A DNA stretch of 64,000 nt from Pontibacillus sp. HMF3514 (GTDB lineage: Bacteria; Bacillota; Bacilli; Bacillales; BH030062): positions 372,001 through 436,000 of the forward strand of contig NZ_CP047393.1 of assembly GCF_009858175.1 (NCBI RefSeq), read 5' to 3'. The notes under the pieces were generated by a model. That model made no database searches. It was not told the origin of the DNA and saw only the letters and a program-made list of their open reading frames with translations. Shown piece by piece: positions 9,105 through 17,922 of this stretch (position 1 is the first letter of the stretch; every line of letters starts with the position of its first letter). The position numbers and the translations under genes were made by a program.

Positions 9105-9144
9105 TACGGTGGAGACTATATGCCAAAAGCTATCCTCTTTTATT

Positions 9145-9205
9145 GTTAACATTTTGCTAACGGAATCCAGTAAAAACCGGTAAAATCCCGTTAAAGATTT
9201 TACAG
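9145..9205 (+). repeat. Dispersed 61-base intergenic repeat, copy 2
   Basis: Second copy of the element at 2643-2703, same orientation and length. It also shows the downstream CATGATGTAA word (about 9237). An internal variant of the unit is visible: GTAAAACCTGGATTT after GTAAAAACCGGTAAAAT. Confidence 0.6.
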
Positions 9206-9292
9206 AAAGAATGCAGTAAAACCTGGATTTAGTCGACATGATGTAAGGTCTTGATTACCTTTTCCTCCTATATGGATTAAACTATCAAATTA

Positions 9293-9328
9293 AATAGACT
9301 ACTTTCTATATAGAAAGTAGTCTATTTC
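9293..9328. terminator. Palindromic terminator
   Basis: AATAGACTACTTTCTATA and its inverse TAGAAAGTAGTCTATT make a perfect long stem. It separates the degV remnant from the minus-strand gene at 9342. Confidence 0.8.
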
Positions 9329-9341
9329 TTTGCTCTCAAGT

Positions 9342-9656
9342 TTACTTTTCATTGTCACGTTGCTTTTGAGAATAGTTCTTTCTCCAGTTTATAGGGTTTA
9401 AAGATTTTCTAAATTTATTTGCAACTTCTTTTCCTACCATCAAGGCGCCAATCCAAAAGATAACTTCTCCAATAATAAGACTACTTGTGATACTAATAAC
9501 CTTTACTTCATTAGTAAGTGGTAACAAAGGGATTGCAATGGGTGAGAGCACCCATATGAGAATAGAAGAAACAATAAGAACGATGCCTACCTTGTAGATC
9601 CATGGCTTTTGTAACATTGACTTTTTTTGTATGATTACACCACCAATTACCAACAT
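9342..9656 (-). CDS. Small membrane protein of the transporter-suffix-domain type
   Basis: About 104 residues with three hydrophobic stretches: YKVGIVLIVSSILIWVLSPI, then VISITSSLIIGEVIFWIGAL, then a short GKEVANKFRK cytoplasmic tail. The segment order and the closing GKE motif match the small Bacillaceae proteins annotated as transporter suffix domain proteins, whose function is unknown. The start is uncertain: the first ATG and a second one 13 codons later both lack a good ribosome binding site. It lies downstream of opuAC on the same strand but beyond that gene's terminator-like repeat. Confidence 0.6.
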   Translation of the reverse strand: MLVIGGVIIQKKSMLQKPWIYKVGIVLIVSSILIWVLSPIAIPLLPLTNEVKVISITSSLIIGEVIFWIGALMVGKEVANKFRKSLNPINWRKNYSQKQRDNEK

Positions 9657-9669
9657 AATTGTTTAAAAG

Positions 9670-9732
9670 AAGCTAGCCTCCACAATAATGGGAGACTAAC
9701 TTCTTTATTCCTTAGTTCAATGCTTCTATTTT
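9670..9732 (-). terminator. Dispersed terminator-like repeat, copy 2 (opuAC terminator)
   Basis: Copy of the element at 3543-3603. Read from the minus strand it follows the opuAC stop directly, folding AAGAAGTTAGTCTCCC against GG(A)GGCTAGCTTCTT-like sequence, with A/T-rich flanks. It overlaps the last codons of opuAC. Confidence 0.7.
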
Positions 9733-10598
9733 ACCCATTCATTAATCAATTTTTGGTTTTCTTCAACCCATTTCTTAGCTCCGTTAATAGGCTCTTCGCT
9801 ATTTTCTACATAGCTAATAAGCTCACCAATTTGTTTGTCATTCATCTTCCAATTTTTAAACCATTGACTCACTTTTGGAAAATCCTCTGAAAATTTTTGT
9901 CTTGTTGCGTGGTGAATTTTTTCTACACCACCGAATGTTTTTTGTGGATCTTCCAGGAACTTCAAGTCATATTTGGAGAATACCCAGTGCGGGCTCCAAA
10001 GTGGTGCTACGATTGGTTCTTTCTTTTCTACTGCTTTACCAATTTCAGCTAACATTGCAGGTTCAGAGCTTGAGAGTAATTCATAATCAAGATTATAGTC
10101 TTTAATTAATTGTTGCGTTACTTCCATCGTACCTGCGCCAGGGTCAAATCCAATAATTTCGCCTTCGAACTTTTCTTTATGTTCATTCAAGTCTTTTATG
10201 CTATTTACTTCTTCCATATAAGATGGAACAACAAGTCCTACTTTTGCTTTATCATACCAAGTAGCTTCTGAGAAATTAACTGTATCTTTATATTCTTTCA
10301 AATAGTTAGCATCCTGAACCGGTAACCAGACTTCTAAGCTAGCATCTAATTCGCCATTTTCTAACGCTTTCATAGTTGTACCCATGTTCAAATTGTTTAA
10401 CTCGACGTCATAACCTTTATCTTCTAAAATGACTTTCCACATATTTGTTACTGCAATATTTTCGGCCCAATTAATTTGACCAATTGTTAGTTTTGGATCC
10501 TTTTCCTCTGATTCCCCACTAGTGCTTCCGCATGCAGTGAGTACAGCAACCATTAGGGTCGCCAAAATAAAACTAAGTCCTTTTTTCCCCATGTTCAT
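9726..10598 (-). CDS. Glycine betaine/proline betaine ABC transporter substrate-binding lipoprotein
   Basis: OpuAC-like binding protein that captures compatible solutes outside the membrane. 290 residues; an N-terminal signal with lipobox LTAC gives a lipid-anchored protein. The mature part has the family pattern TIGQINWAENIAVTNMWK, repeated Trp residues (TWYDKAKVG, PLWSPHWVF, QWFKNW) that form the aromatic betaine cage, and GFDPGAGTMEV. No ATPase or permease gene adjoins it, so it must work with a transporter encoded elsewhere. A sequence shared with the gbsA leader lies upstream (10652-10670), which suggests control by the neighbouring GbsR. Stand-alone opuAC next to betaine synthesis genes is known in halophilic bacilli. 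Confidence 0.9.
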   Translation of the reverse strand: MNMGKKGLSFILATLMVAVLTACGSTSGESEEKDPKLTIGQINWAENIAVTNMWKVILEDKGYDVELNNLNMGTTMKALENGELDASLEVWLPVQDANYLKEYKDTVNFSEATWYDKAKVGLVVPSYMEEVNSIKDLNEHKEKFEGEIIGFDPGAGTMEVTQQLIKDYNLDYELLSSSEPAMLAEIGKAVEKKEPIVAPLWSPHWVFSKYDLKFLEDPQKTFGGVEKIHHATRQKFSEDFPKVSQWFKNWKMNDKQIGELISYVENSEEPINGAKKWVEENQKLINEWVK

Positions 10599-10651
10599 TT
10601 TATAAACTCTCCTTTTTTATATTTATTCCAATACATCATCAATATTAAATG

Positions 10652-10670
10652 TATTAAGAATTTATTTAAC
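10652..10670 (-). promoter_or_regulatory. Candidate GbsR-type element upstream of opuAC
   Basis: On the minus strand it reads GTTAAATAAATTCTTAATA, which differs at one base from 11561-11579 in front of gbsA. It ends 53 bases before the opuAC start. A shared, otherwise unique 19-base word in the two betaine leaders, beside the gbsR gene, is best explained as a GbsR operator. Confidence 0.55.
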
Positions 10671-10725
10671 GTTAGTGCGAAATGGAGCCACCTCTTTTTG
10701 TGTAAGAGTGTGACATTGTTATGAC

Positions 10726-10761
10726 TAGGTAGTCTACAGTTTCTCTGCCATAGACTACCTA
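10726..10761. terminator. Hairpin between gbsR and opuAC
   Basis: Perfect 11-base arms TAGGTAGTCTA and TAGACTACCTA with a 14-base loop, 16 bases after the gbsR stop. A clear T-run is missing on the minus strand, so it may terminate poorly or act as an mRNA stabiliser. Confidence 0.5.
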
Positions 10762-10776
10762 ATAAGAACTTTTAAC

Positions 10777-11328
10777 TTAATCTTGTTGATCTGTCGGTAA
10801 AAATTCAAATATCTTACCGTTTCTTATACTTTCAGCTAAGTCATTTAACCAGTGATAGTAAGTTTTAGATTCTTCTAATTGGTCATAATATTTCTTTGCT
10901 GTTGCAACAATCTCTGGTGTACTTGTGGAATCTTTTATGACATCTATGAAATCTTCTTGTGCTTCCTCAATAGCGTCCAAATTCATGTTCGCTTCGCGTT
11001 CCCACATCTGACAATAAAACCCCATGAATGAACGGAAGAAATCTTTCTCAGCTACATAAGTATGCTTTCTAAAACCGGGGGTGAATGTTTTTTTCACCAT
11101 TTTTATCTCTTGGAGCCTGCGGACACTGGTACTCATACTCGGTTTACTCATTCCGAGTTCCTCACGCATTTCATCGAGTGTCATTTGATCTTTAAAGTAC
11201 ATTGTCGCATATAAATTTGCAGCAGCTGGAGTTACTCCATATAAATCCATAGTTTCAGCAATGGAGCCAATGACTTTATTTTTGGCTTCTTCTATTTTGG
11301 ATCGGGATTGCTCAATAGATTCACTCAT
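10777..11328 (-). CDS. gbsR: GbsR family transcriptional repressor of betaine genes
   Basis: Choline-responsive MarR/GbsR-type regulator. 183 residues. The winged helix-turn-helix lies in about residues 30-90: MTLDEMREELGMSKPSMSTS is the recognition region and KHTYVAEKDF the wing. The C-terminal half is helical and probably binds choline and dimerises. In B. subtilis GbsR blocks transcription of gbsAB and opuB unless choline is present. Here it is divergent from gbsA and next to opuAC, and both leaders carry a common element. An AGGAG site lies just before ATG. Assignment is strong from sequence pattern and context. Confidence 0.92.
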   Translation of the reverse strand: MSESIEQSRSKIEEAKNKVIGSIAETMDLYGVTPAAANLYATMYFKDQMTLDEMREELGMSKPSMSTSVRRLQEIKMVKKTFTPGFRKHTYVAEKDFFRSFMGFYCQMWEREANMNLDAIEEAQEDFIDVIKDSTSTPEIVATAKKYYDQLEESKTYYHWLNDLAESIRNGKIFEFLPTDQQD

Positions 11329-11524
11329 ATTGTCGCTCCTTTTATAAAGAGAAATAAACTTTGTTAAATATTTATCAAATTTTCTTTACCTACCTCATGG
11401 TAACGTCTTCAGTGAAAATGTCAAATATAAGATTGTAAATTCATACATTAAAATTGGCTAATTTCCTACTATTATAGACATTTATGTTTAAAAATTCATT
11501 TTTTACTCTATATCTGAATAAATT

Positions 11525-11579
11525 TTGACAGCTTTAAAAAGACGTGTTAGCGTTAAGAATGTTAAATAAATACTTAATA
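11525..11579 (+). promoter_or_regulatory. gbsA promoter and candidate GbsR operator
   Basis: TTGACA (11525-11530), 17 bases, then an extended -10 (TGTTAGCGT, -10 at 11548-11553). The predicted start of transcription falls near 11560, and GTTAAATAAATACTTAATA (11561-11579) follows at once. GbsR of B. subtilis acts as a roadblock just downstream of its promoter, and this position fits that mechanism. A partial copy GTTAAATATTTATCA lies at about 11358-11372, near the gbsR leader. Confidence 0.55.
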
Positions 11580-11613
11580 AAATTAATTCGATTCAAAAAT
11601 GGAGTTGATTGAC

Positions 11614-13089
11614 TTGGATCTTAAATTACAACAATACGTGAATGGTAAATGGGTAGACGCAAATTCAGGGAATACGCGCGATATTATTAATCCCTTTAAC
11701 CAAGAAGTTATAGCTACTGTTCCAGAAGGTGATGAATCAGATGCAAAAGCAGCAATCGCTGCAGCAAGAGAAGCATTTGATCATGGAGACTGGGCTTTTA
11801 CCCCGGCAACTGAGCGAGGGACTATCGTAAGAAAAATTGCTGAATTAATAGAAAGAGACAAAGAAGAACTTGCTTATTTAGAATCATTAGACACTGGCAA
11901 GACAGTAGAAGAGAGCCGTGGAGATATGGATGATATCGCTGGAGTATTCCGTTATTATGGAGAACTTGCAGATAAAGATGGTGGCGAGATCATTGATTCT
12001 CCAGTGCCAAACTCTAGCAGTAAAGTGGTTCGCGAACCAGTTGGTGTTTGTGGTCAAATTACACCTTGGAACTATCCTTTACTTCAAGCGTCTTGGAAAC
12101 TAGCTCCAGCGCTTGCCACTGGAAATACGTTAATCATGAAGCCAAGTGAAATAACACCACTTACGACTATAAAAGTATTTGAACTGATCGAAGAAGCGGG
12201 AGTACCTGCTGGTGTTGCTAACCTTGTTCTGGGTGCAGGTCATACAGTTGGTTCGGTTCTATCTAGTCATGACGATGTAGACCTAATTTCATTTACAGGC
12301 GGAATTGTTACAGGGAAGAAAATCATGGAATCTGCAAGCACGAACGTGAAGAATCTGGCCCTTGAGCTAGGCGGGAAGAACCCGAATATCATTTTTGCTG
12401 ATGCAGACTTTGATATCGCTGTCGATCAAGCGTTAAATGGAGTATTTTTCCACGCAGGACAAATTTGTTCTGCTGGTACAAGACTGATTGTAGAAGAAAG
12501 CATTCATGATGAGTTCGTTAATGCGCTAGTGGAACGAGTGAAAAAATTCAAGCTGGGAAGCGGGTTTGACGAAGATACTCAAATGGGTCCTCTTATTTCA
12601 GCTGAACACCTAGCGAAAGTTGAAAAGTATGTAGAAACAGGAATTAAAGAAGGTGCTACATTAGCTGTTGGCGGCAGCCGCCCAGAAGATCCTGAATTAC
12701 AAAATGGATTTTTCTACTTGCCTACGATTTTCACAGACTGCACAACAGACATGGACATTGTTCAAGAAGAAGCTTTTGGTCCGATTATTACGGTTGAGAA
12801 ATTCCGTGCCGAAGAAGAGGCAGTTAAGCTTGCTAATGACTCGATCTATGGACTTTCTGGCGGTGTTTGGACAAACGATAGTGCAAAAGCTGAACGCTGT
12901 GCAGGGAAAATGCGCATGGGGACGGTTTGGATCAATGAATTCAACCTTTATTTCCCTCACGCCCCATGGGGAGGATTTAAACAGTCTGGTATTGGACGCG
13001 AACTAGGTAAGCTAGGTATGGAAGAATATACGCAAACCAAGCATATATTCCAAAATTTCAAACCTGAACCTATGAACTGGTTCGGATAA
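11614..13089 (+). CDS. gbsA: Betaine-aldehyde dehydrogenase
   Basis: Oxidises glycine betaine aldehyde to glycine betaine with NAD, the last step of osmoprotectant synthesis from choline. About 491 residues. The whole length follows B. subtilis GbsA: ITPWNYPLLQASWKLAPALA, the LELGGKNPN segment with the general-base Glu, and GQICSAG with the catalytic Cys (about residue 285), then EEAFGPI. TTG at 11614 is preferred as start because GGAG lies 9 bases upstream; the ATG at 11599 has no site and would contain that GGAG. Codon usage is typical of the host. Followed by betA, but a strong hairpin lies between them. Confidence 0.95.
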   Translation: MDLKLQQYVNGKWVDANSGNTRDIINPFNQEVIATVPEGDESDAKAAIAAAREAFDHGDWAFTPATERGTIVRKIAELIERDKEELAYLESLDTGKTVEESRGDMDDIAGVFRYYGELADKDGGEIIDSPVPNSSSKVVREPVGVCGQITPWNYPLLQASWKLAPALATGNTLIMKPSEITPLTTIKVFELIEEAGVPAGVANLVLGAGHTVGSVLSSHDDVDLISFTGGIVTGKKIMESASTNVKNLALELGGKNPNIIFADADFDIAVDQALNGVFFHAGQICSAGTRLIVEESIHDEFVNALVERVKKFKLGSGFDEDTQMGPLISAEHLAKVEKYVETGIKEGATLAVGGSRPEDPELQNGFFYLPTIFTDCTTDMDIVQEEAFGPIITVEKFRAEEEAVKLANDSIYGLSGGVWTNDSAKAERCAGKMRMGTVWINEFNLYFPHAPWGGFKQSGIGRELGKLGMEEYTQTKHIFQNFKPEPMNWFG

Positions 13090-13196
13090 ATCTATTAATT
13101 TTTTGTTTCTTAAGATCAAGCTTAATCTTAAGCTGCTGAATTGATGTAAGGAAACATTATATAACTAACACAACCTATTAACTAAATTTGATAAAT

Positions 13197-13246
13197 GAAG
13201 AAGGGTTTTAGGACAATGCTTTTCCAATTGTTTGAATCCCTTCTTT
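13197..13246 (+). terminator. Terminator-like hairpin between gbsA and betA
   Basis: Arms GAAGAAGGG and CCCTTCTTT, with a second inner stem ACAAT/ATTGT, followed by a T-run. It ends about 16 bases before the betA ribosome binding site, leaving no room for a betA promoter after it. Any betA transcript must therefore read through; this may set the ratio of the two enzymes or be a regulated attenuator. Confidence 0.7.
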
Positions 13247-13276
13247 TAAATGGCGACATTTAAGGAGGAACATAAC

Positions 13277-14965
13277 ATGAGTGAATCATATGACATTGTG
13301 ATTGTTGGGGGCGGTAGTGCTGGTTCGGTACTTGCTAACCGTCTAAGTGAAGATGGGAAAAAAAGTGTTCTTGTTTTAGAGGCAGGACGAAGTGATTATT
13401 CATGGGATCTATTAATTCAAATGCCGGCAGCTCTACCATTTCCTGCGGGTAAAAGCCTTTACGATTGGAAATACGAATCTGACCCTGAGCCATATATGAA
13501 TGGAAGACGTATCAAGCATGCCCGAGGAAAGGTACTCGGAGGCTCTAGTTCGATTAACGGAATGATCTATCAACGTGGAAACCCGATGGACTATGAACGC
13601 TGGGGAGCGGACAAAGGTATGGAAGCGTGGGATTTTGCGCACTGTCTTCCATATTTCAAACGCTTAGAGAATGCATTAGCATCACCAGATGATGAGCTTC
13701 GCGGTCACGATGGGCCTGTCAAATTGGAACGCGGGCCAGCCAAAAATCCGTTATTCCAATCTTTCTTTGACTCAGCTGTAGAGGCTGGTTACTCACGGAC
13801 TCCTGATGTGAACGGTTTTCGTCAGGAAGGGTTTGGACCGTTTGATAAGCATGTCTACAAAGGTCAGCGTATGTCTGCTTCACGTGCTTATATTCATCCT
13901 GTTATGGACCGTGAGAACCTAACAGTAAGGACGCGTGCTTTCGTTAAGCATATCGACTTCGATGGGACTCGTGCCAAAGGATTAACTTATTATCGAAACG
14001 GGAAGACACATCAAGTTGAAGCAGGTGAAGTTATCCTTGCAGGCGGTGCGATTAATACGCCGCAGCTCCTTCAACTGTCAGGTGTAGGGAATGCTGAGCA
14101 CCTTCTTTCACTTGGCATTAAACCAGTTGTCGACCTTCCAGGTGTAGGAGAAAACCTCCAGGATCACCTTGAAGTATATATCCAACACGCTTGTCCAGAG
14201 CCTGTTTCTGAACAGCCTAACTTAAGTAAAGCGCGTATGCCTTGGATTGGCTTGGAGTGGATGCTCAAACGTACAGGACCGGCATCGACCAACCATTTCG
14301 AAGGTGGCGGTTTCGTCCGTTCGAACGAGGATGTTGATTATCCGAACTTAATGTTCCACTTCCTTCCGGTAGCGGTACGTTACGATGGACAAAAAGCGCC
14401 TACAGACCACGGCTTCCAAGTACACATCGGACCAATGTACTCTGACGCTCGCGGATCCTTGAAAATTCGTTCTAAAGATCCGAAAGAGCACCCTAGCATG
14501 GTTTACAACTACCTTTCTACTGAGCAGGACAGACGCGAATGGGTGGAAGCGGTACGAATTACTCGTGAAATTATGTCCCAGCCTGCTATGAAAAAATATA
14601 ATGCAGGGGAGATTTCACCTGGTCCTACCGTTCAAACAGACGAGGAAATCTTAGAGTGGGTAAAAGAAGATGCCGAGACTGCACTTCACCCTTCTTGTAC
14701 AGCCAAGATGGGACCTGACTCGGACCCAATGGCTGTTGTAGATCCGGAAACCATGAAGGTCCATGGAACTGAAAATCTACGAGTGGTTGATGCATCTGCT
14801 ATGCCTTATGTTACGAACGGGAATATTCATGCACCTGTATTGATGTTAGCGGAAAAGGCAGCGGATCTAATTCGTGGAGTTAAACCACTTGATCCAATTC
14901 ATGCCGATTTCTATCGTCATGGTGTACATGCGCCTGATGCAGGCACAGTATCCAAATCAAAATAA
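13277..14965 (+). CDS. betA: Choline dehydrogenase, GMC oxidoreductase (BetA type)
   Basis: FAD enzyme that oxidises choline to betaine aldehyde, feeding GbsA. About 562 residues. The N-terminal dinucleotide motif [17 protein letters not shown] binds [21 protein letters not shown] and [15 protein letters not shown] are the two GMC signatures; [10 protein letters not shown] carries the conserved active-site His, and [19 protein letters not shown] closes the fold. Start is ATG at 13277 with AAGGAGG before it; the frame extends to an upstream ATG at 13250 that lies inside the preceding hairpin and is unlikely. In B. subtilis this step is done by an iron alcohol dehydrogenase (GbsB); here a BetA-type enzyme has taken its place next to gbsA. 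Confidence 0.93.
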   Translation: MSESYDIVIVGGGSAGSVLANRLSEDGKKSVLVLEAGRSDYSWDLLIQMPAALPFPAGKSLYDWKYESDPEPYMNGRRIKHARGKVLGGSSSINGMIYQRGNPMDYERWGADKGMEAWDFAHCLPYFKRLENALASPDDELRGHDGPVKLERGPAKNPLFQSFFDSAVEAGYSRTPDVNGFRQEGFGPFDKHVYKGQRMSASRAYIHPVMDRENLTVRTRAFVKHIDFDGTRAKGLTYYRNGKTHQVEAGEVILAGGAINTPQLLQLSGVGNAEHLLSLGIKPVVDLPGVGENLQDHLEVYIQHACPEPVSEQPNLSKARMPWIGLEWMLKRTGPASTNHFEGGGFVRSNEDVDYPNLMFHFLPVAVRYDGQKAPTDHGFQVHIGPMYSDARGSLKIRSKDPKEHPSMVYNYLSTEQDRREWVEAVRITREIMSQPAMKKYNAGEISPGPTVQTDEEILEWVKEDAETALHPSCTAKMGPDSDPMAVVDPETMKVHGTENLRVVDASAMPYVTNGNIHAPVLMLAEKAADLIRGVKPLDPIHADFYRHGVHAPDAGTVSKSK

Positions 14966-15030
14966 CACTTTTAAAATCAATTAAAAGAGCAATATAGCGC
15001 TTAGTATATGAGAGTCGATATCAAATTAGT

Positions 15031-15076
15031 AAAAAAAAAGCAGGGACCGTTTATCGGTGACCTGCTTCTTTTTTGA
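15031..15076. terminator. Bidirectional terminator between betA and rocF
   Basis: A nine-base A-run, then GCAGG(GAC) and (GTGA)CCTGC arms, then CTTCTTTTTT. It can serve betA on the plus strand and the roc operon on the minus strand. Confidence 0.75.
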
Positions 15077-15135
15077 TTGTGCCAACTATTAGAATTTGAA
15101 GAAGTTTGCATGTAATCTTATTTAAATTCTTCCTT

Positions 15136-16041
15136 TTACTTCAAGCTCTCTCCAAATAGTGAACCTATTAAACCAACCGTCATATTAGCGGTTTTATTTT
15201 TCTCATCTAAAATAGGATTAACTTCTATAAACTCTGCGGATGTGATGATGTTTGATTGAAACAGTATTTCCATAGCTAAATGGCTCTCACGATAGCTTAA
15301 CCCACCCATAACCGGAGTGCCAACCCCTGGTGCTTCATTAGGATCTAATCCATCTAAATCTAAACTTAAATGTACCCCATCTGTCTTCTCCTTTAAGTAA
15401 TCAATTGTCTCTTCCACGACTTGGGTCATACCCATACGATCGACCTCATGCATGGTATATACTTTTATCCCTTTTTCCCTGATGAGCACTCTTTCACCTT
15501 CATCTAAAGAGCGTGCTCCGATAATCACAATATTTTCAGGTTTGATTTTAGGGTAATAATCAAGAATACTTGTCAGCTTTTCGTGACCAATCCCAAGACT
15601 AACGGCTAAAGGCATTCCGTGAATATTTCCTGATGGTGAGCTTTCACCTGTATTTAAATCTGCATGCGCATCATACCAAATAACACCTAAATTATTATAG
15701 TGTTTTGAGATACCGGCTAATGTACCAATAGCAATGCTATGGTCACCACCTAGTACAAGTGGGAAACTATCCTTTTCAACCACTTCATCAACTGTAACAG
15801 CTAAATGATGACTACTCTCTGTAATTTCATTTAAGTTACGAAGGTTGTCCAGCTTATTGTCATTATTTTGACTAGGACGTGGAATACGAATATCCCCTAA
15901 GTCCTCAATTGTGTACTTCAAATGCTCTAAATGCTCAACGATACCTGCATAGCGAATAGCGCTAGGTCCCATATCAACCCCTCGGCGCAATTGTCCTAAA
16001 TCCATGGGTACGCCAATAATCGAAAGGTGTTTGTTCATCAT
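15136..16041 (-). CDS. rocF: Arginase
   Basis: Hydrolyses arginine to ornithine and urea. 301 residues. The manganese ligands are all seen: [19 protein letters not shown] and [20 protein letters not shown] holds the substrate-binding loop and EVNPILDE closes the site. GAGGAGG lies before a double ATG (either Met1 or Met2). It is the last gene of a minus-strand operon rocD, lipoyl-like gene, YjiH-type membrane protein, rocF, with gaps of 64 to 88 bases and no terminator inside, so arginine goes to ornithine and then by RocD to glutamate semialdehyde. Confidence 0.96.
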   Translation of the reverse strand: MMNKHLSIIGVPMDLGQLRRGVDMGPSAIRYAGIVEHLEHLKYTIEDLGDIRIPRPSQNNDNKLDNLRNLNEITESSHHLAVTVDEVVEKDSFPLVLGGDHSIAIGTLAGISKHYNNLGVIWYDAHADLNTGESSPSGNIHGMPLAVSLGIGHEKLTSILDYYPKIKPENIVIIGARSLDEGERVLIREKGIKVYTMHEVDRMGMTQVVEETIDYLKEKTDGVHLSLDLDGLDPNEAPGVGTPVMGGLSYRESHLAMEILFQSNIITSAEFIEVNPILDEKNKTANMTVGLIGSLFGESLK

Positions 16042-16105
16042 TTGTTACCTCCTCAGATAATTATTTGCTTTAAAAATCCCATCTCCGAATCTATTAGTTT
16101 TCAAG

Positions 16106-17506
16106 TTAGAAGAATAAATGTGCCATAAGAACAATAATGGGTAGTGTAATGAATGTTCGCTCTAGAAAAATGATGACGAGATCTTTGAAATTTACAGGGA
16201 GTTTCGAACCGAGTAGAAGACCACCTACTTCGGACATATAAATTAGTTGTGTAACTGATATACAGGCAATAACAAATCTTGTGATTGGACTCTCAATGCC
16301 ACTTCCAAGAACCGCTGGTAGAAACATATCTGCAAATCCAACGACCATGGTCGGAGCTGCTTCTGCAGCTTCAGGAATCTGTAGCAAATGAAGAAGAGGG
16401 ATAAACGGGGCGCCAATAAACTCAAATACTGGTGTATATTCAGCAATTATTAACGCTACCGTCCCAATCGCCATAACAATGGGAATGACTCCTAACCACA
16501 TATCCAGAACGTTTTGAACTCCACCTTTTATAACCTCACTCCATTTTGTGCTTTTTGCCTTTCCAACCGCCTGTTGGAGTCCCCACTTGAATGAGGAGGT
16601 GTCCTCCGGGATATTTTCATCAAATTGATTGTCTGCGTGTTCATAATATTGATTTGATTTTTTGGATAATGGTGGGATCCTAGGGCAAATAAGAGCAGCA
16701 GCAAGCCCTGCAAGGACAATTGTTAGATAGTATTGAAAAAACATGTGTTGAAGATCAACTAATGTTAAAACAACAATCGTGAATGTAATAGACACAACAG
16801 AAAATGTAGTTCCTATAACAGCCGCTTCTCTTTTTGTATAAAAACCACCTTCATACTGTTTAGTGGTTAAAAGAACGCCAATTGTACCGTCCCCTAACCA
16901 GGAAGCTAAACAATCAATGGAGGATCGACCAGGTAATGTGAATATTGGCTTTACAAATTTCGTTAATAAAGCCCCACACATTTCGAGAAGGCCAAAATCC
17001 AACAGGAGCGGTAGAAGTAAACCAGCAAACAAGAACACCGTGACCAGTGCAGGGAGAAGGTCACTAAAAAGTAATCCTCCCGTTGCATCTGACCAGATGA
17101 ATTTGGGTCCGCTTTCATAAAAGGTTAAAACAGCAAAACCTGCACCAACTATTCTTGCCCAAGACCACACCGTGGACACATCAAAAAGGCCTTTTAAAAA
17201 GGGGGTTTCAACGATCCACACAGGTTTCAGCACTTTCGTAATCATCGTCATTATAGCCGTTAGCATAATGGTCACCGTTATAAAAATCGGTAACACACCG
17301 GCGAATGTACTTTGAACCCAGTTCGATAGTAAAGCGACTGGAATGGTGATTTCTCCTTGATTACTTAACGGTATCATGAATAAGAGGATACCAACCAAGG
17401 AAGGGATCAGAAATTTCAGAAAATATAAGCTGTTATGGCTTCCTATTGATTCGTCATTATAGCTTGCTGAATGATAGTGTTCATTACTTTGGGAGGCATT
17501 GTTCAT
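16106..17506 (-). CDS. YjiH family membrane protein with nucleoside-recognition (Gate) domains
   Basis: 466 residues with about ten membrane segments. The pattern DGTIGVLLTTKQYEGGFYTKRE followed by a hydrophobic segment, and the earlier FAGLLLPLLLDFGLLEM, are typical of YjiH/YjiG-type Gate-domain proteins. The second half repeats the arrangement (MVVGFADMFLPAVLGSGIES). Family members are suspected transporters, with unknown substrate. Because it lies between rocD and rocF it could import or export arginine, ornithine or a related amine; that is inference from position. An 88-base gap separates it from the upstream lipoyl-like gene. Confidence 0.75.
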   Translation of the reverse strand: MNNASQSNEHYHSASYNDESIGSHNSLYFLKFLIPSLVGILLFMIPLSNQGEITIPVALLSNWVQSTFAGVLPIFITVTIMLTAIMTMITKVLKPVWIVETPFLKGLFDVSTVWSWARIVGAGFAVLTFYESGPKFIWSDATGGLLFSDLLPALVTVFLFAGLLLPLLLDFGLLEMCGALLTKFVKPIFTLPGRSSIDCLASWLGDGTIGVLLTTKQYEGGFYTKREAAVIGTTFSVVSITFTIVVLTLVDLQHMFFQYYLTIVLAGLAAALICPRIPPLSKKSNQYYEHADNQFDENIPEDTSSFKWGLQQAVGKAKSTKWSEVIKGGVQNVLDMWLGVIPIVMAIGTVALIIAEYTPVFEFIGAPFIPLLHLLQIPEAAEAAPTMVVGFADMFLPAVLGSGIESPITRFVIACISVTQLIYMSEVGGLLLGSKLPVNFKDLVIIFLERTFITLPIIVLMAHLFF

Positions 17507-17594
17507 GTATTTACTCTCCTTACTAAGATCTTCTTATTTTTGTTGAAGTGTGAAGAGGGGAGTTAGGTAATGACTCCCCAGAAACACCGATAAT

Positions 17595-17849
17595 TCAATC
17601 GCTTCCTGTAATCACAAAATCATCTCTAAGTGTGGTTAAGATCGTATTTTGTTCCACATTTTGTCCTTGAGAAATTTCCACTGAAGTAATATTACCGCTA
17701 ACCCCAATAGAGACTTCCACTTCTTTATTTTCATTTGTTTCGATTACAAACAACTTTTCCCATTCATACACATAAGACGAAGGAGTAACAAAAACCTTTT
17801 TGACAAAACCATCACAAGGACTATAGACATGTTGAAATACTTCTTTCAT
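17595..17849 (-). CDS. Small biotinyl/lipoyl-like domain protein in the roc operon
   Basis: 84 residues; ATG chosen at 17849 because GAGGAG precedes it (longer frames start in the intergenic region). The sequence looks like a half-barrel carrier domain: VYSPCDGFVKKVFVTPSSYV, then LFVIETNENKEVEVSIGVSG, then ITSVEISQGQNVEQNTILTT. The place where biotin or lipoyl domains have MKM or DK- contains ETNENK, so the modified lysine may be absent or shifted. It could be a scaffold or adaptor rather than a true cofactor carrier. Sits between rocD and the YjiH-type gene, 73 bases after rocD. Function unknown. Confidence 0.65.
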   Translation of the reverse strand: MKEVFQHVYSPCDGFVKKVFVTPSSYVYEWEKLFVIETNENKEVEVSIGVSGNITSVEISQGQNVEQNTILTTLRDDFVITGSD

Positions 17850-17922
17850 GATTACTCTCCTCTTTTTAATTTTCACCACAATTCAAGACAAATTCTTATA
17901 ACTGACATCCATTTAATCTTCT

